Source: Magicicada septendecula
Taxonomy: Eukaryota; Arthropoda; Insecta; Hemiptera; Cicadidae
DNA length: 64,000 nucleotides
Direction: 5' to 3'
NCBI GenBank assembly: GCA_034769895.1
Contig: CM068370.1
Coordinates: forward strand, 46,552,344 to 46,616,343
In this document: piece by piece, positions 10,701-23,927 of the stretch
Numbering within the stretch: the stretch's first letter is position 1
Layout of the letters: every line of letters starts with the position of its first letter
Translations under genes and position numbers: made by a program
Notes under the pieces: generated by a model
The model's database searches: none
What the model was told of the DNA's origin: nothing
Seen by the model: the letters and a program-made list of their open reading frames with translations, nothing else

Positions 10701-13390
10701 AGTTGAAATTTTATTTTTTATATTTATTGAGAATACAATTTATTACGATCGTCAAATGATTAATAACTTAAATCATAACATTTTAAGAAGACCATTTACT
10801 TGGTAGAATATAAATATGCAATCTCCAAAATCATGCAGTTGGTGGTCATGGTGGAGTTCATTTGCTTGATAGGAACCCGAACAGAAAATATAACCACTCC
10901 ATTCCTTTGGACATAAGATAACTGACAAATGACATATAAACCAGTAGTGCTAGTAGGTTAAACACGGGCCACTAATTATTACTCCACAAAAAAGTGTTTT
11001 TAGGATTTATGTTTGATTTTAAAAACAGACTTCTGTTTTCCATCTCTTGTTTATAAAATCCTTTGCAAGATAATATTCTTTGCAGACGACGTCCTGAAGG
11101 AAGGTAAAGAATTTCATTTAAGGTACCCTGGGCTTTCAGCTATAATTCTCCTCGAATTAACAAGTCACACTCTTTAGATTGTAATCACATTTTTAATAAA
11201 GTAACACATATCAGCTGTGAGTAACAAATTCATGACTTTTCATATTTCTAGAGGCTATACAAAAACAACAATTAAGAAATAATACTGACTCTGTATTATC
11301 ACATGTTTACTTCAAAATAAACATTATAATATCATTGATAAAATATTTTTTAATATTTTATCGTAATGCGCATATAACATCATAATGATATCCCTATATA
11401 TGTATACATATGTATTATAAACACTACGTTTTGTGAAAGATACATTTGTTTCCTACTTTGTATACACATATATATAACATAATATTATAGTATATACCCA
11501 AAAAAAGACCCAAACTAGAACCACTAAATGACTTCATCAGTCCAACCTGAAACAGAAAATTTAATATGTGCTCTTATTTACAGAACATAAAATTTTTTAA
11601 TAAATAAAATTATGTGCTAAGTATAAAAAATGTTTCTAGTATATGTATTAATGAATTAATATTACATATAAGATGAGTACTGAGTACTATCAGAATGTTA
11701 AACACACACACAAATTTCACATACTTTTCATATTTATTGACAACTGACTAAAAACAGAAATTGTAAATTACATAAATTCTAAAAGGTGAATTTTAGAACT
11801 TTCCATTCAGCGTTTAGGAAGTGAAAGATTCACAACTACAAAACAACTGCATGAAAACCCTTTAAAAATATGATGAAATAATGATTCTTTATTCCTATAA
11901 TTCTCAATTTTGCCAATGTCTAAGACCACAGACTTACTGACAATAGGCATAAGTACAAGTAAAGTGACAGTCAATGGTTGTCATAAAAATCCAATATCAC
12001 CACATACATAAATTTTGACAGTCTATAGATGCATAACTTCATACATATAAAATATATTTGTAAATTTATTTAGTGCAAGAATTAGAGTTAAGTTTAATAT
12101 TAATTATACTTTTCCGCCTGCAAGTCTCTATAATGTTAAAAATAAATTTCAATTGGAGTACATCTTTGGGGACAGCAACGATCTACACAGTATTTAAGTC
12201 AAAACTCCTTGGTCAGTAGTAACCTACTGGAATTGACTCAAACAAAGCTAAGATTGTGTAGGGAAGACTGGTGTGCTACAGACACATGATTTAAGAATCT
12301 ATACTAAATGCTCATTCTGGACTCAAAAAATTCTTGTCTGTAATGCTTAAACTTTAATAATTTTATATTAGCAGCTACTTAAAGAAATTTAGAATAGCAC
12401 TATCTATCTCATGATCCATTAATTATCTTTAGATAGTCAGGCAAGAAAACTGATTGCATTCCTAAAGATGACTACTTGAACTGTCTCTGGAGGAGACCGG
12501 TGGTTGCCATGCAGTTCCAAGTACACACACATATATCCAAATTTTTAAATCCACTATTTATTTAATTTTTATGATTTAAAAATGACTATTTAAAAAGCAT
12601 TAAAACCGTTATTCACACATACAAACAATTACTGCTGCTCAGTCTGACAAAAACTCGCCACATATTCTTTGATAACATTTAATCTGTCAACTAATCTTGC
12701 CATCAAAATAATCTTGCCATCAACCCTCATCAAATTAATCTTGCATGGTGAGGGTTGGAGAAGGTGCACCTGTTGATTAGATTTTGAAGTGTGTTTGTGG
12801 ATCTGCATTAAACACTTTAAAGAATTCTTTAAATTTAAAGATAAAATAGTCAAAATTCTAAAAGATTATGATAGCTCAAGTTAACACAGCAGATATTACT
12901 GTAATAACCCAACAAGTGACTGAAGAGGGATGTATGAGGCTGGAGACACCTTCAAGAAAATACACTTCTTCAGAACACTTTCAAGATGTACAAACGTAAA
13001 GAGTAATAAAAAAGATCATAATAATGAAAAAGTGATTAAACAGTCCTATAACAATATATGAAAAAATAATATTATACTTTGCCAAAAATGGTTTTGTTTT
13101 TTAATAGCAGCTTATTTATCAACAATTTATCATTCACCGTTTATCACTGTGAACATGAGTGGAATATGCCAATATGTATTTCATATGCCAAAATTAATAA
13201 GAACTGCATGCAGATGTATAAATATAATTTCCTCCGTTCCTATAGTCCAAGGGCAACTCACATCTGAGGTAGCAGAATATTCAGCTTTTTTCATCTATAA
13301 TTACAGAAATAATTGTTTTAAAGATCTAGTATAAAGTAAAATTTTAGAGGGGCAATATTGGTGAAACGTTTCAGACAATAAATGAGATGT
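10701..13390. other. No gene seen
   Basis: About 2.7 kb of AT-rich sequence. Short frames at 12629-12853 and 13079-13334 overlap on different frames, show no domain and are treated as chance. A small internal repeat (ATCTTGCCATCAA twice near 12697-12725) is present. Confidence 0.5.
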
Positions 13391-13395
13391 GTTAT

Positions 13396-13822
13396 TGGAC
13401 AGTAATGTGGTAATTTTCATATTTAAAGGTTGGCTAATCTGTACGTTCTGCATTACGTTTATCGCGTTCAGGCTTCAACACAGTGCAACGAACGTTGGCA
13501 ATCAGTGGACGTAAACGCGTCTCTGCTTCGTTCTGTCATTTTATTCATTTCTTCTTGTCGTCGAGACAGATTTATGTAGGCCTTAGGCCCTACAGTAATC
13601 ATTACTGTAGTTTGGAGTGCCGCGTACTCGCGCCTCAATTCTTCATGCATCATTCGTAACCGACTTGGTTTTATTCAAAATTCAAATGTCTTTCAGACAT
13701 AGCCAACCTTACTATGCCGATTAAATTGTACTCAAAAATTAATAAATGTATCAAATACAGTCCACACTCATCATTATACAGCATCCTGGCAATAACACCA
13801 TAAAACATTAATCTTCCTAACA
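13396..13822 (+). repeat. 5' LTR of the BEL/Pao element
   Basis: 427 bp, beginning TGGACAG and ending CTAACA. It matches 24938-25349 almost throughout. A palindrome-rich segment around TAGGCCTTAGGCCCTA and ACAGTAATCATTACTGT lies in the middle of both copies and could form two adjacent hairpins in the RNA. A primer-binding site just downstream could not be assigned with confidence. Confidence 0.93.
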
Positions 13823-14209
13823 TTTTTTTGGTCCTACGGGACGGATTTTACATTTTTTTGGTCGCTCTGTCCCTGGATTCGTTATTTTACTTTTCTTCAA
13901 CTTATATCAGAGCGGTTTTCATCATTTTTTCTACCACAACTTCTGGCCATCAAGGGTGATTCAGCATGTTCGCTGATCCGACCGTCTTGGGACTTAGTCA
14001 GCATTTCTTTCATCGCCATTGAGCCTCGTGATGACACCACTGCAAGATCATCCATGTGCTAACGTCTACACACCAGATTGAGCAGTCATCTATCCAGTCC
14101 GTGTGTATCTGACATCTATTCCACGGCCTCGACGCTCAAGGACATCACACACAAGGTATGACGTCAACGACATCATTAACAGGTGCGTACAATAGCTGAA
14201 GAAGGCCTC

Positions 14210-15360
14210 AAAATGTTGGTCAGAAAGAGAGGCGGCTTAAAGTCTGCCATAGTGCAAATCAATTCTGCTATAACTAACTTTGATAAAAACAATAATACTA
14301 AACATTTTTTAACGGTTAGACTGGAAAGTCTAAAGAGTTTAGCAACAAAATACGATTAGTCTGAAATTGAACTAATTTCCAAGGACATAAACGCTGCTCA
14401 AGAAGACAGAATTGAGGTTGAAGAGCTGTTATATTCAACCGAAGCCAATATCTTACAATTAATAGAAAATTTCAACGTTCAGACTGGATTTCAAGTATTA
14501 TCTAGCAATGTGCAATTAAAACCTATAAGTTTGCCCTGCTTCACAGGCAATATTTTAGAATGGCAGCACTTTTATTCAATATTTCTGGACTTGGTACATG
14601 CCAGATCTCATCTAACTTCAGTGCAAAAATTACATTATTTTTATTCATCTCTTAAAAATAAGACATTAGATCTAATTAAGGCCTTACCTATTTGTAATGA
14701 GAACTATTCCATAGCGTTGAGTTTGCTGTCCGCTAGATATGATAACAAATTCATATTAGTGAAATATTATATTCAAAATTTGTTAGAAGTAAAGTCGACA
14801 ATCAAAGACTCTGTCCACAGTTTGGCAGAATTCATAAATACAATAACGTCTTCAGTTAATTCGCTGGCAGCTATGCAACTGTCAGTGGATTCATTTGAGC
14901 TTATTACTGTACAACTATTGTCAGCAAAACTTGACCATTCCACGTTTAAATTATGGAAGGAGTCTATAGATCCCGATAATCTTTCTAACTTTCAAAGCTT
15001 TACCCAGTTTTTAAACGCACGTAGACAATTGTTAGAAAATACCTTACCGATGGATGCCAGACAGCAGCTCAACAAGCTGACTTTAAGGGTTAATAATAAA
15101 TCTGACAAACATAAATTATGAAACTCTGCTGGCAGCACTGCATTTAAGAGTTCTCACTCAGCTTCAAATAATTATTTATGCCCATGCTGCAAAGCTAGTC
15201 ATCCAATTTACATGTGTGACAAATTTCGTGAATTAAGCATATCAGAACGAGGGCAATTTATATTAAATCATAAACGCTGTACCAATTGTTTAAGACTAGA
15301 TCATTTTGCATCTAATTGCAAGGTCAAGCAATCATGTAAGATCTGTTCAAAATGACACCA
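14210..15360 (+). mobile_element. BEL/Pao gag-like region
   Basis: The translation has the DUF1759 hallmarks of BEL-type Gag: a LPCFTG segment followed by WQHFYSIF, then VQKLHYFYSSL and a later LLSARYDNK. Two zinc-knuckle-like cysteine clusters follow at about 15180-15350 (CPCC, CTNCLRLDHFASNC, CKICSK). In the family this protein forms the particle and binds RNA. The part belongs to the broken element 13396-25349. Confidence 0.85.
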
Positions 15361-17760
15361 TACATTGCTGCACATAAATAATGTGTCAAAACAAGGTCCT
15401 GCCAGCAGTAGCAATTATTGTTCACTTAAGCTCCAGTCTACAAACAATGTTCTTTTATCGACAGCACTTGTGTTCATCATCGACCGGGCTGGTAACAGAC
15501 AGCTTGCAAGAGTTTTATTAGATGCTGGGTCACAAGTGAATTTTTGTACGGAATCATTTGCTAAGAAATTACAGCTTAACTTGACTAAATCTAACATACC
15601 GATTACAGGTATTAATAATGCAGCATGTTGTGCCACTAATTTGGCCTCTATTCGCATTATTTCTCGCTATCAAAGGTTCATCTTTGAAGCTACATGTGCA
15701 GTCTTATCTGCATTGACTCATAAACTGCCAGCACAATCTTTCGACATAAATCATTTTAACGTCCCAGATAACGTTTTTCTCGCTGACCCACATTTCAACA
15801 TATCAGCTGATATAGATATACTTTTAGGAGCGCAATTTTATTTAGATTTGATTTTAGCTAACAAATATGTACGTGGTCCTCACTTTCCTATTATACAAGA
15901 AACAAAGTTAGGCTACATTCTAGCAGCCAATCTGCCCAAACATTGCCGTTCTAAGGGTCCTGCTGTTTCGTTCTTGGCTAGGAACAATGACAGTCAAATT
16001 TTTGCGTCTCTTGAGAAATTTTGGGAGACCGAAACCATCCCTGATAATGCACCCATTAGTAACGATTCAGCTTGTGAGGAACATTTTGTTAAGTCCACTC
16101 ATCGCAATGAATGATGAGGGTAGGTTCGTTGTTTTGCTACCATTCGAGTCTGACACTCCCCAGTTGGGTGAGTCCTATGCTACCGGTGAAGCGAGATTCT
16201 TGAGTTTAGAACGCCGGTTTGTACGTGATTCTGAGCTTGCGCGCGAATACGCAAACTTTATTCAGGAGTATAGGGATCTTGGCCACATGGTACTTGTCGA
16301 CGATTGTTCTATCAATTCCGGGGTTTCAAATACCTACTATTTGCCTCACCATGCCGTCTTTAAACATTCTAGTTCTACGACAAAACTTCGCGTCGTTTTT
16401 GATGGCTCAGCCAAAACTACCAATGGTTTTTCTCTCAATGATATTTTGTTGGTAGACCCAAATGTCCAACAAGACCTTTTTTCTATTCTCTTGTGATTTC
16501 GCATGCACAACTATGTTCTGATCGCCGACATCGAGAAGATGTATCGACAAATTCTAGTGTCTGATAAGGATTGTCATTATCAACGTATTCTGTGGCGTAA
16601 TTCTCCCCTTGAACAGTTTAAACATTTTGTATTGCGAACTGTAACATACGGTACTGCTAGTGCCTCGTTTTTGGCCACTCGCTGCCTTATTCAGATTGGT
16701 AAGGATCATGAAGCTTCTTTTCCTGACGCTGCTTCAGCTATAATTAATGATTTCTATGTTGATGATTTGTTAACCGGTGCAGACACCATTTCTAATCTGA
16801 CCAAGTTGAAATCTGACTTAGGTACGTTGTTGAGTCAATATGGCCTCACTCTGCATAAATAGGCATCAAATGAACTCAATGTGGTCGCAGATGATAATAA
16901 TTTATCACTCCCATTAAACAAACAAGGTAATGTGCGTACGTTAGGCATTCTTTGGAATAATTCTACAGATTCATTTTTGTTTGACATCAAGTCATATCCA
17001 GTTGAGTCAAGCATCTCTAAGAGGAAAATCCTGTCGATTATCGCGGGTATCTACGACCCACTCGGACTCGTCGGTCCAATTGTTTTTCTTTACAAACAGT
17101 TTATGCAGCAACTGTGGCTGTGCAATCTTGGTTGGGATGAGCCAATCTCTGGGCAATTATATTTGCATTGGCGTTCATTATGCGATAAGTTATGTCTAAT
17201 CGGTAAAATTATTGTCCCACGTTCTATTCGCAGCAAGTCCAAGGCAAAGATAGTTGAATTACATGGGTTTGCGGATGCTTCTGAAAAGGGCTATGGGTGT
17301 TGTGTTTACGTTAGAGTCATTTATCAAGATTCATCGGCCTCTTGTCACCTTCTGTGTTCCAAATCTCGCGTGGCCCCACTACGACAGGTGTCATTACCCC
17401 GCATTGAACTCTGCGCTTGCTTGTTGTTATCGCGACTCTTATTCAAAGTCACCCCTACTCTTCACTCCTTTATCAATAGCATTCACCTGTATTCTGACTC
17501 CATGGTGTCCCTTTACTGGGTTCATGCCCAGTCTTGTAGGTGGAAGACCTACGTCGCTAATCGTGTTGCCGAGATTCAGCGTCTCACTGAAACCTACACA
17601 TGGCATCGTATCAATTCACAACATAATCCTGCTGACATTATTTCTAGGGGATGTCACCCCGAAGTTTTGCGCGATTGTTCGCTTTGGTGGCATGGTCCCG
17701 CTTGTTTGTCTCAATCTTCCGAGTCCAATCTTTTTTTCACCTTTTTTACCTTCTAATCTG
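15360..17760 (+). mobile_element. BEL/Pao protease, reverse transcriptase and RNase H region
   Basis: Ordered landmarks: the protease active-site segment LLDAGSQVNFC (about 15515-15550), the RT entry segment KLRVVFDGSA (about 16384-16415), ADIEKMYRQI (about 16527-16555) and the YVDD box (about 16756-16767), then HGFADASEKGYG (about 17262-17297) of the Pao-type RNase H. These carry out polyprotein cleavage and copying of RNA into DNA in the family. Fossil; part of 13396-25349. Confidence 0.9.
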
Positions 17761-17849
17761 TCGTCTCCTGAATGCACAGCGGAGTAGAAACAAACCCCCA
17801 AACTTTCTCTAATTTCTACCCTACCTATTGATCTTTCAAAGGACTTTTC

Positions 17850-19330
17850 TTCATTGCACCGTCTGACTCGCGTATACGCTTATTGCTTTCGATTCATCAA
17901 AAATGTTAGACTCTCCAGGGCTGAGAAAATCTCGGGTGCTCTTACCCCCGTCGAAATTCATTCCACTCTTAATTTCTTCATAAAACAATCCCAGTCCATC
18001 CACTTCGCTGCTGAGCTTAATTGCCTTCGTAATGGGTCTTCTGTCTCTATCAGGAGTAAGTTGTCTTCTCTGGACCCGTTTCTTGATGAGTCAAGAAACA
18101 CTTACTTAGTGCTGTAGGGTGACGCTTACAGCAGTTGCAACTACCCTATGACAATAAGCATCCTATTGTCTTGGATCAATCGGCTCACATCACTCGCCTT
18201 ATAATCGAGAGCGAGCATATTTGTCTACTCCACGCTGGTGCTCAACTTGTGCATCATTCACTTCGTCAACGTTGGTGGATCATTAACGCCAAGATAGTCA
18301 TTCGTTCCATCATTCGTAGATGCGTCAAGTGTCTCAGGTTTAGTACCAAACATCAGGTTCAAAGGCTTGGTATTTTGCCATCTCCTAGGGTCACTCCTTC
18401 GCGGCCGTTTCTATTCTGCTCAGTTGATTATGGTGGTCCCTTCACGATTCGTCTTGGCGGGCAGAGATCTAGGACTCTGTCAAAATCCTATGTGTCTTTG
18501 TTCATTTGCTTAGCCACCAGGGCCATTCATTTGGAATTGGTTTCCGACCTTACGGCCAATGCGTTTATAGCTGCCTTACGTCGTTTCATGGCCCGTAGAG
18601 GCATACCCAGCCAGTTATATTCTGATAATGGCACGAACTTTAGGAAGGCCCGCAACGTTTTGCATGACCTTTACAATCTTTGGCATAATAAGGATGCCAC
18701 CTCATCAATCCAATCCTTTACGACCTCTCATGGTATTAAATTGTCATTTATTCCGCCCTCGTCACCTCATTTTGGTGGTCTTTGGGAGAGCGGCATAAAG
18801 AGTTTGAAGTATCATTTGCGCCGCGTGGTCGGCAAGTCTATACTCACTTTCGAGGAGTTTACAACGGTTTTGTCTCAGATAGAGGCATGTCTAAACTCAC
18901 GTCCATTACTTGCCGTTTCATCGGATGTAAACGATCCAGTGCCACTTACCCCTGGCCATTTTTTAATTTGCGCACCATTAACGGCGATACCTGATCGTGA
19001 CTTATCTCACGTTCCCATCTCTCGTCTTGGACGTTGGCAACTTCTCCAGAAGTTTGTCCAAGTCATTTGGAAATCTTGGTCTCGCGACTACTTACATCAA
19101 TTACAACAACGTCACAAATAGAAATTCGCAAAGGAAAATGTTTCCATTGGTGACCTGGTTTTGCTGATAGAGGATAACTTGCCTCCATTAGCATGGAAAT
19201 TTGGTGTAATTACTGCCACATTTCCCGGCCCAGACAACTTAATTAGAGTAGTTGATGTTCGCACGCCTACTGGCACCTATCGCAGACCAATTCATAAGTT
19301 ATGTTTGGTGCCAGCGAGGGACGAACAGTA
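17850..19330 (+). mobile_element. BEL/Pao integrase and DUF5641-like region
   Basis: An H.GA..VHHSLRQRWWI segment with a later CVKC (about 18220-18340) fits the integrase zinc-binding domain. The rve core follows, with an SVDYGGP segment (about 18419-18440), the LYSDNGTNF motif (about 18617-18645) and a GGLWESGIKSLK segment (about 18774-18810) carrying the presumed catalytic glutamate. The last 200 bases encode a DUF5641-like piece (GDLVLLIEDNLPPLAWKFG), typical of the BEL C terminus. Fossil. Confidence 0.88.
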
Positions 19331-19719
19331 AAAAAGAGTTTATTTTCCTTTAAAATTAAATGTATATACTTGTCAAACACACATAAATCAGATGTTCAAA
19401 GAAGATTTTGTTAGTTATAAGCACCTTTGTTTTTAGCATAAGCTTTAATTTGTATATTTTTAATTCAGAAACTGTTTGTTTTACTCAAGCAAGTGTCAGT
19501 TTATTTAATATGCAAAGCTTCAATTATTTTTTTGTATTTTCGTGTATACAACATTTGATTTATGCCTCATGTCTTTGCTTAGTGTTGTTCTTATGTAATA
19601 ATTTTGTTATATAATATTCACATGGTCTGTAACTATACAAACCATGTATGCATTTTCTTGCACATTTTTTGTCAATATTGTAACAGTACCAAATATGGTA
19701 GTTACATAATATAAACTAA
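19331..19719 (+). other. T-rich 3' noncoding region of the BEL/Pao element
   Basis: Noncoding, T-rich on the plus strand, with no domain. The same T-rich character resumes at about 23930-24937, just before the 3' LTR. Together these two pieces (about 1.4 kb) look like one 3' noncoding region that has been split. Confidence 0.5.
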
Positions 19720-22700
19720 TGTAACGTCAAGTAAGAGAAAAACATGGAAGTATGTCTAGATAAATAAACCTAAGTGTATAAAAGTGTGTATCTACAAATA
19801 TATTAATAAAAAATCCAACGATGAAGAAGAGAATATTAACATAGCAACATCAAATACAAAATGAAGAAAGAAAATGCCACGAGCCAAAACAAAATATCAG
19901 TAACCAGACCCAATAGGATCCAACAGTGAGGGGAACCAACGAAACAAGGACCAACAAACTCCAACAGCAAAGGAGATAAATAAAAATAGCGACTACAATG
20001 AAAATATTTGAAGAAGAAGAGAGAAGAAGGACCAGGAAGAGCACCAAGAAGAAGAAAGAAGATGGAAGGACTCAACATAAACCACATGTACTAAAGACTA
20101 TATAAGTGACAAAAGAAACGATGATTATGAAATATGAAAAGAAAACCAGTGTTTAACGTTTAAGGAACCACAAACAATTACAGTGTGTACTTAATATAAA
20201 TGTGAAACCTGTGAATAATTAACTAATTTCAACTAAATAAACCACACAAACAATTACAGTGATGAAGTTTACAGTGTGAGAAAATATGTTAATTTCATGA
20301 TGAAACAACAAGAATTAAAATAGTCAAATAAACACAGACAATGAGTGTGACTAATTTAATAAAATTGTGATCAATACACATAATCATAAGACCACCAGAA
20401 TAGAACAAAATAGAACAATTATGTTATTGTTCATAGAGAACTGACAACAAATAAAAAACATTTGTTATGTATCAAACAATGACAGGAAATTAAATTCCAC
20501 CAATGACCAGAAAAATATTCTAAATAATACAAAAAAGATTTGTGTTAGTGTTTAAGAAGGAGTTGTATAAACATGTGTAACAAAATAGTTAAAATATTAT
20601 AGTAAGATACCGTAGTGAAGTCAGTTTAGTAGTAGAAAAATACTGCACTAAAACAGATGGTACATTGTTACACAACCCATAGGGAAGACACCTATTTCAA
20701 CAGAAAATGATACATATTAGTATAAATAAATGATCATCAACTATGTTATCAAACAAGAATTTATTATAAATAATAATAAATCTTAAGAGACAATGTATTA
20801 TATTGCAAAACAATGCAAATAGAACAAGTCAAACATAATGGCACAGAGATAACAGAGATGGAACAAGTATGCCAATTTAGTTAGGCAAAGTACAGTATCA
20901 AAACCAATACCAATGTTAATAAGAGTATTACCAGTAGTGAGATAAATATCTGATAATACATTGAGAACAGATTCTGAACATAATAAGAACAATATTGTAA
21001 CTAAAATATTGTAAACTAACTAACTATGTACATATGACCAGAAATAAGCTGAACCATAGTATAGCTAATTAGTTAAGAAAAATACTGTATCAAATATTGA
21101 ACACAGATTATTAAAGTTATTACCAGTAGTGAGAGGAAATCCCAGTGCTACTTTGAGAACAGATTATGACCATAAAAACAGTCATTTTATATACAAACAA
21201 TTAAAAACCAAATGACTATTATGAAGAAACCCAAATGTAAACAAACCATGACAAGCAAGTTACTTATGAAAAATATAACATATAAACTTGTGTAGAAGTA
21301 AAGGAAATCATTAGCAAGAGTTAGAATAATATCTAATGCTACTTTGGAAATCCAAACCAAGTAGAACAATAACAATTTAGTTATTGTATTAACAAAAATA
21401 AATGACTACTATGACATGACACAACATAAACAGAGCCATTACTGAAAAATTGAAGGGTTCTGAACTAATTAAAAGATAACCATTGTATATAATAAATTAG
21501 GTACTATGTGTGTACACTAATTACAATCATTACATGATATGATTTATATAGAGAAAACCAAAAATAAGGTGAAAAAATTGTATAAGAGAGATAGAAGAGG
21601 ACTGAAAATATGTAAATAGTAGGTTAACCACAGTCATATACAAATATTCTAATGTAAAATTGTGTAAATAAACTTTACTAGTATTATTAGATTGTAATAT
21701 TACCGTTTTAAATAAGAAAAATTAGTTCTAAGCATATTTATGGAAAAACAAACATGGACGCTTAATGACGCCATAACGAGATTTTGTGTAGGGAACAATT
21801 ATTCCCAAATTGTAAATCAAACCAATTGAGATATGGACTCAAAGTGTTTATTTAAGAAGTGTTTTATTATAATTAAGTAAAATCTGGTGTAACAGACTTA
21901 TAAAAATAAGATACACCAGAAATAATAAATAAAATCGTTATTGTGATAGGAGTGATGGACGGAAAATAACCATTCTTAGACTTAAATTAACAAGCAGAAT
22001 GTCCGCAATTCACTGACATCAACCATTTAACGATAGGACGTAAATTAAGAAAGTTATAGTAATTTTAAACTTTTCAGTTAAATTTTTGTACCAGTGCTGA
22101 CATCAAAAAGCCTCAACATCAAACTCGATTTTGTCAAAAAATTAAATATTTTAATAAAACAAAGGCTTTTGGGTCAGAGAGTATAATGTTTCCAACCAAT
22201 AGAATGAATGAATTTCGGCAGACTAACAGGAGACGCTGAGAGGAAGCATTACAGTTCACATCTAGCTTTTCGACGGACAGGCCACGCCACTCGACAACAT
22301 GAAGAAGTTTTTATTTTGAATTTGTGCGCGACATTTGCATTAAGTGACCAACATACATAACCTTACACTACGCCAATATATACGAGTGAAAAGTGCGGAG
22401 TTATTTAATTAAACGAGTACGGTTAGTGTATAATGTCAACCGTACTTGCGAGTGCTGTGATAAATAAAAAACAGGGAGTACAATTTTATTTAAATAATAC
22501 TGAACAAAAATAATAACTTCGTAACCAACTAATTTTTGATACTACGCAAGTCAAATAAGGCGAAGTATTAAAAACTATGATTAAATTATCAGAATTAAAG
22601 AAAAAATTAATTCACAATTATTAAAATATTATAAAAAATATTTTAATTATTTATAATAACTTAAAATATCATGTTTGAAATAATTATTACTGAATACAAG

Positions 22701-23923
22701 AATATTTAGTCACTCATTTGACTAAACTTATTTTTTCTTGATTTTTTCGATGTTTTGAAATATACGTTATTAACTTTCATACAGTATAAATAAATGTAAT
22801 TCTGATAATAGCATATCAAAGTATTACGAATGATGTGTTTATATGTATAGATTAAGAAATAATAACTATTAAGAAATACTTATCCATTGTAACAATACCG
22901 GTTATAACTAACCTCAGAATCGTCACGGTAACTTGATAATTTCAATATTACCGATCTGTTCTCAAGTAACATCCAAATCAGATAGAACTACTAACAAGAG
23001 TTTTTTGATAAATTTTTCTCTTGTGAATAGATAATTTTTAAAACGAATTATTAAAAGAAAGTAATACATTTTTAACTACTGTACAAGTCACCCAGCTTGA
23101 TAATTGTAAACGAGTATTATAAGATGCGTGCGCATTCCCGCGTACGATAGTACCATAAATATCAGACATATGGTATTAATTTTTGATTTTTATATTTGTT
23201 CGCTTATTATTAATTATTGTTAATTTTATATCGTTATTTATATTACATCTTGTGCCTGGTATCATGTTACCTAAAAGAACCTTACAAAATATGGTAATTC
23301 ACTGAAACAAAATAACATAACCTCTTGAAGTTAAATTATTGTACCAATAACAGGTCTACCAGCCTTGAGAATTGGACAGAGTCTTATTTGAATATTTTAA
23401 TTGTAATCATTATTTAAAAGGTTGTTAGTTTTTGATTATTAATTGTCAAAGAGTTTATTATTTATTGAATTGTTAATAAACCTCCACTTTTATTACCAGT
23501 GAAAAGAGTATCATTTCTATTCTAAATAAGTTCATTTATTTTTTAATCAGTTCTACCACAGGTGGCGGAAGAGTTTAAAAAGATCTAACAATAATTCAGA
23601 ATAATAATTAGATATTACTTCATTTATTTTGTGTGTGATACTATATTAAATATTCGATCTGAATATTTACTTGTATATAAAGTGTATGTATTTCAGAAGA
23701 AACGTCACAGAACAGGACTGAAGTATTCACGTGTGGTAAGTGAGGGAGGTATACAACAGAGTGCGCGAACCATTTTAAATAAAAGAAGTGGACTGCTGTT
23801 ATTACGCACCCGTTAAAAACAATACAATAACACTAATAACCTTAATAGTTACAATTACATCTTTTAAGAAACAACATTATCGTAGATACCGGTGCGTATC
23901 TGCACTCACACGACTACACCACA
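19720..23923 (+). mobile_element. Candidate long-LTR element (D) nested in the BEL/Pao element
   Basis: From 19720 the plus strand switches sharply from T-rich to A-rich and begins TGTAACGTCAAG, the same TGTARCG start seen in the LTRs of families A, B and C. At 23551-23560 the text reads TTCTACCACA followed by GGTGGCGG. This is arranged like the LTR end plus primer site of family A (TTTCACA followed by GGTGGCG). CTAA precedes the start (19716-19719) and also occurs at 23924-23927, but a right boundary there would leave only about 360 bp of internal sequence and no second LTR. The left edge is therefore better supported than the right. If correct, the LTR is about 3.8 kb. No coding sequence is recognised. 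Confidence 0.4.
20880..21390 (+). repeat. Diverged ~190-bp tandem repeats
   Basis: Three consecutive stretches starting near 20880, 21060 and 21260 share an ordered set of words: ATACTGTATCAAA or similar, then GTTATTACCAGTAGTGAGA, then ATATCTAATGCTAC or CCCAGTGCTACTTTGAGAAC, then AGAACAATAACAAT or similar. Spacing is about 180-200 bp. The copies are strongly diverged. They lie inside candidate element D. Confidence 0.5.
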
Positions 23924-23927
23924 CTAA

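Noticed and set aside
15415-15657. Antisense frame across the BEL protease region
   Set aside because: Complement of a recognised protease domain; no independent support.
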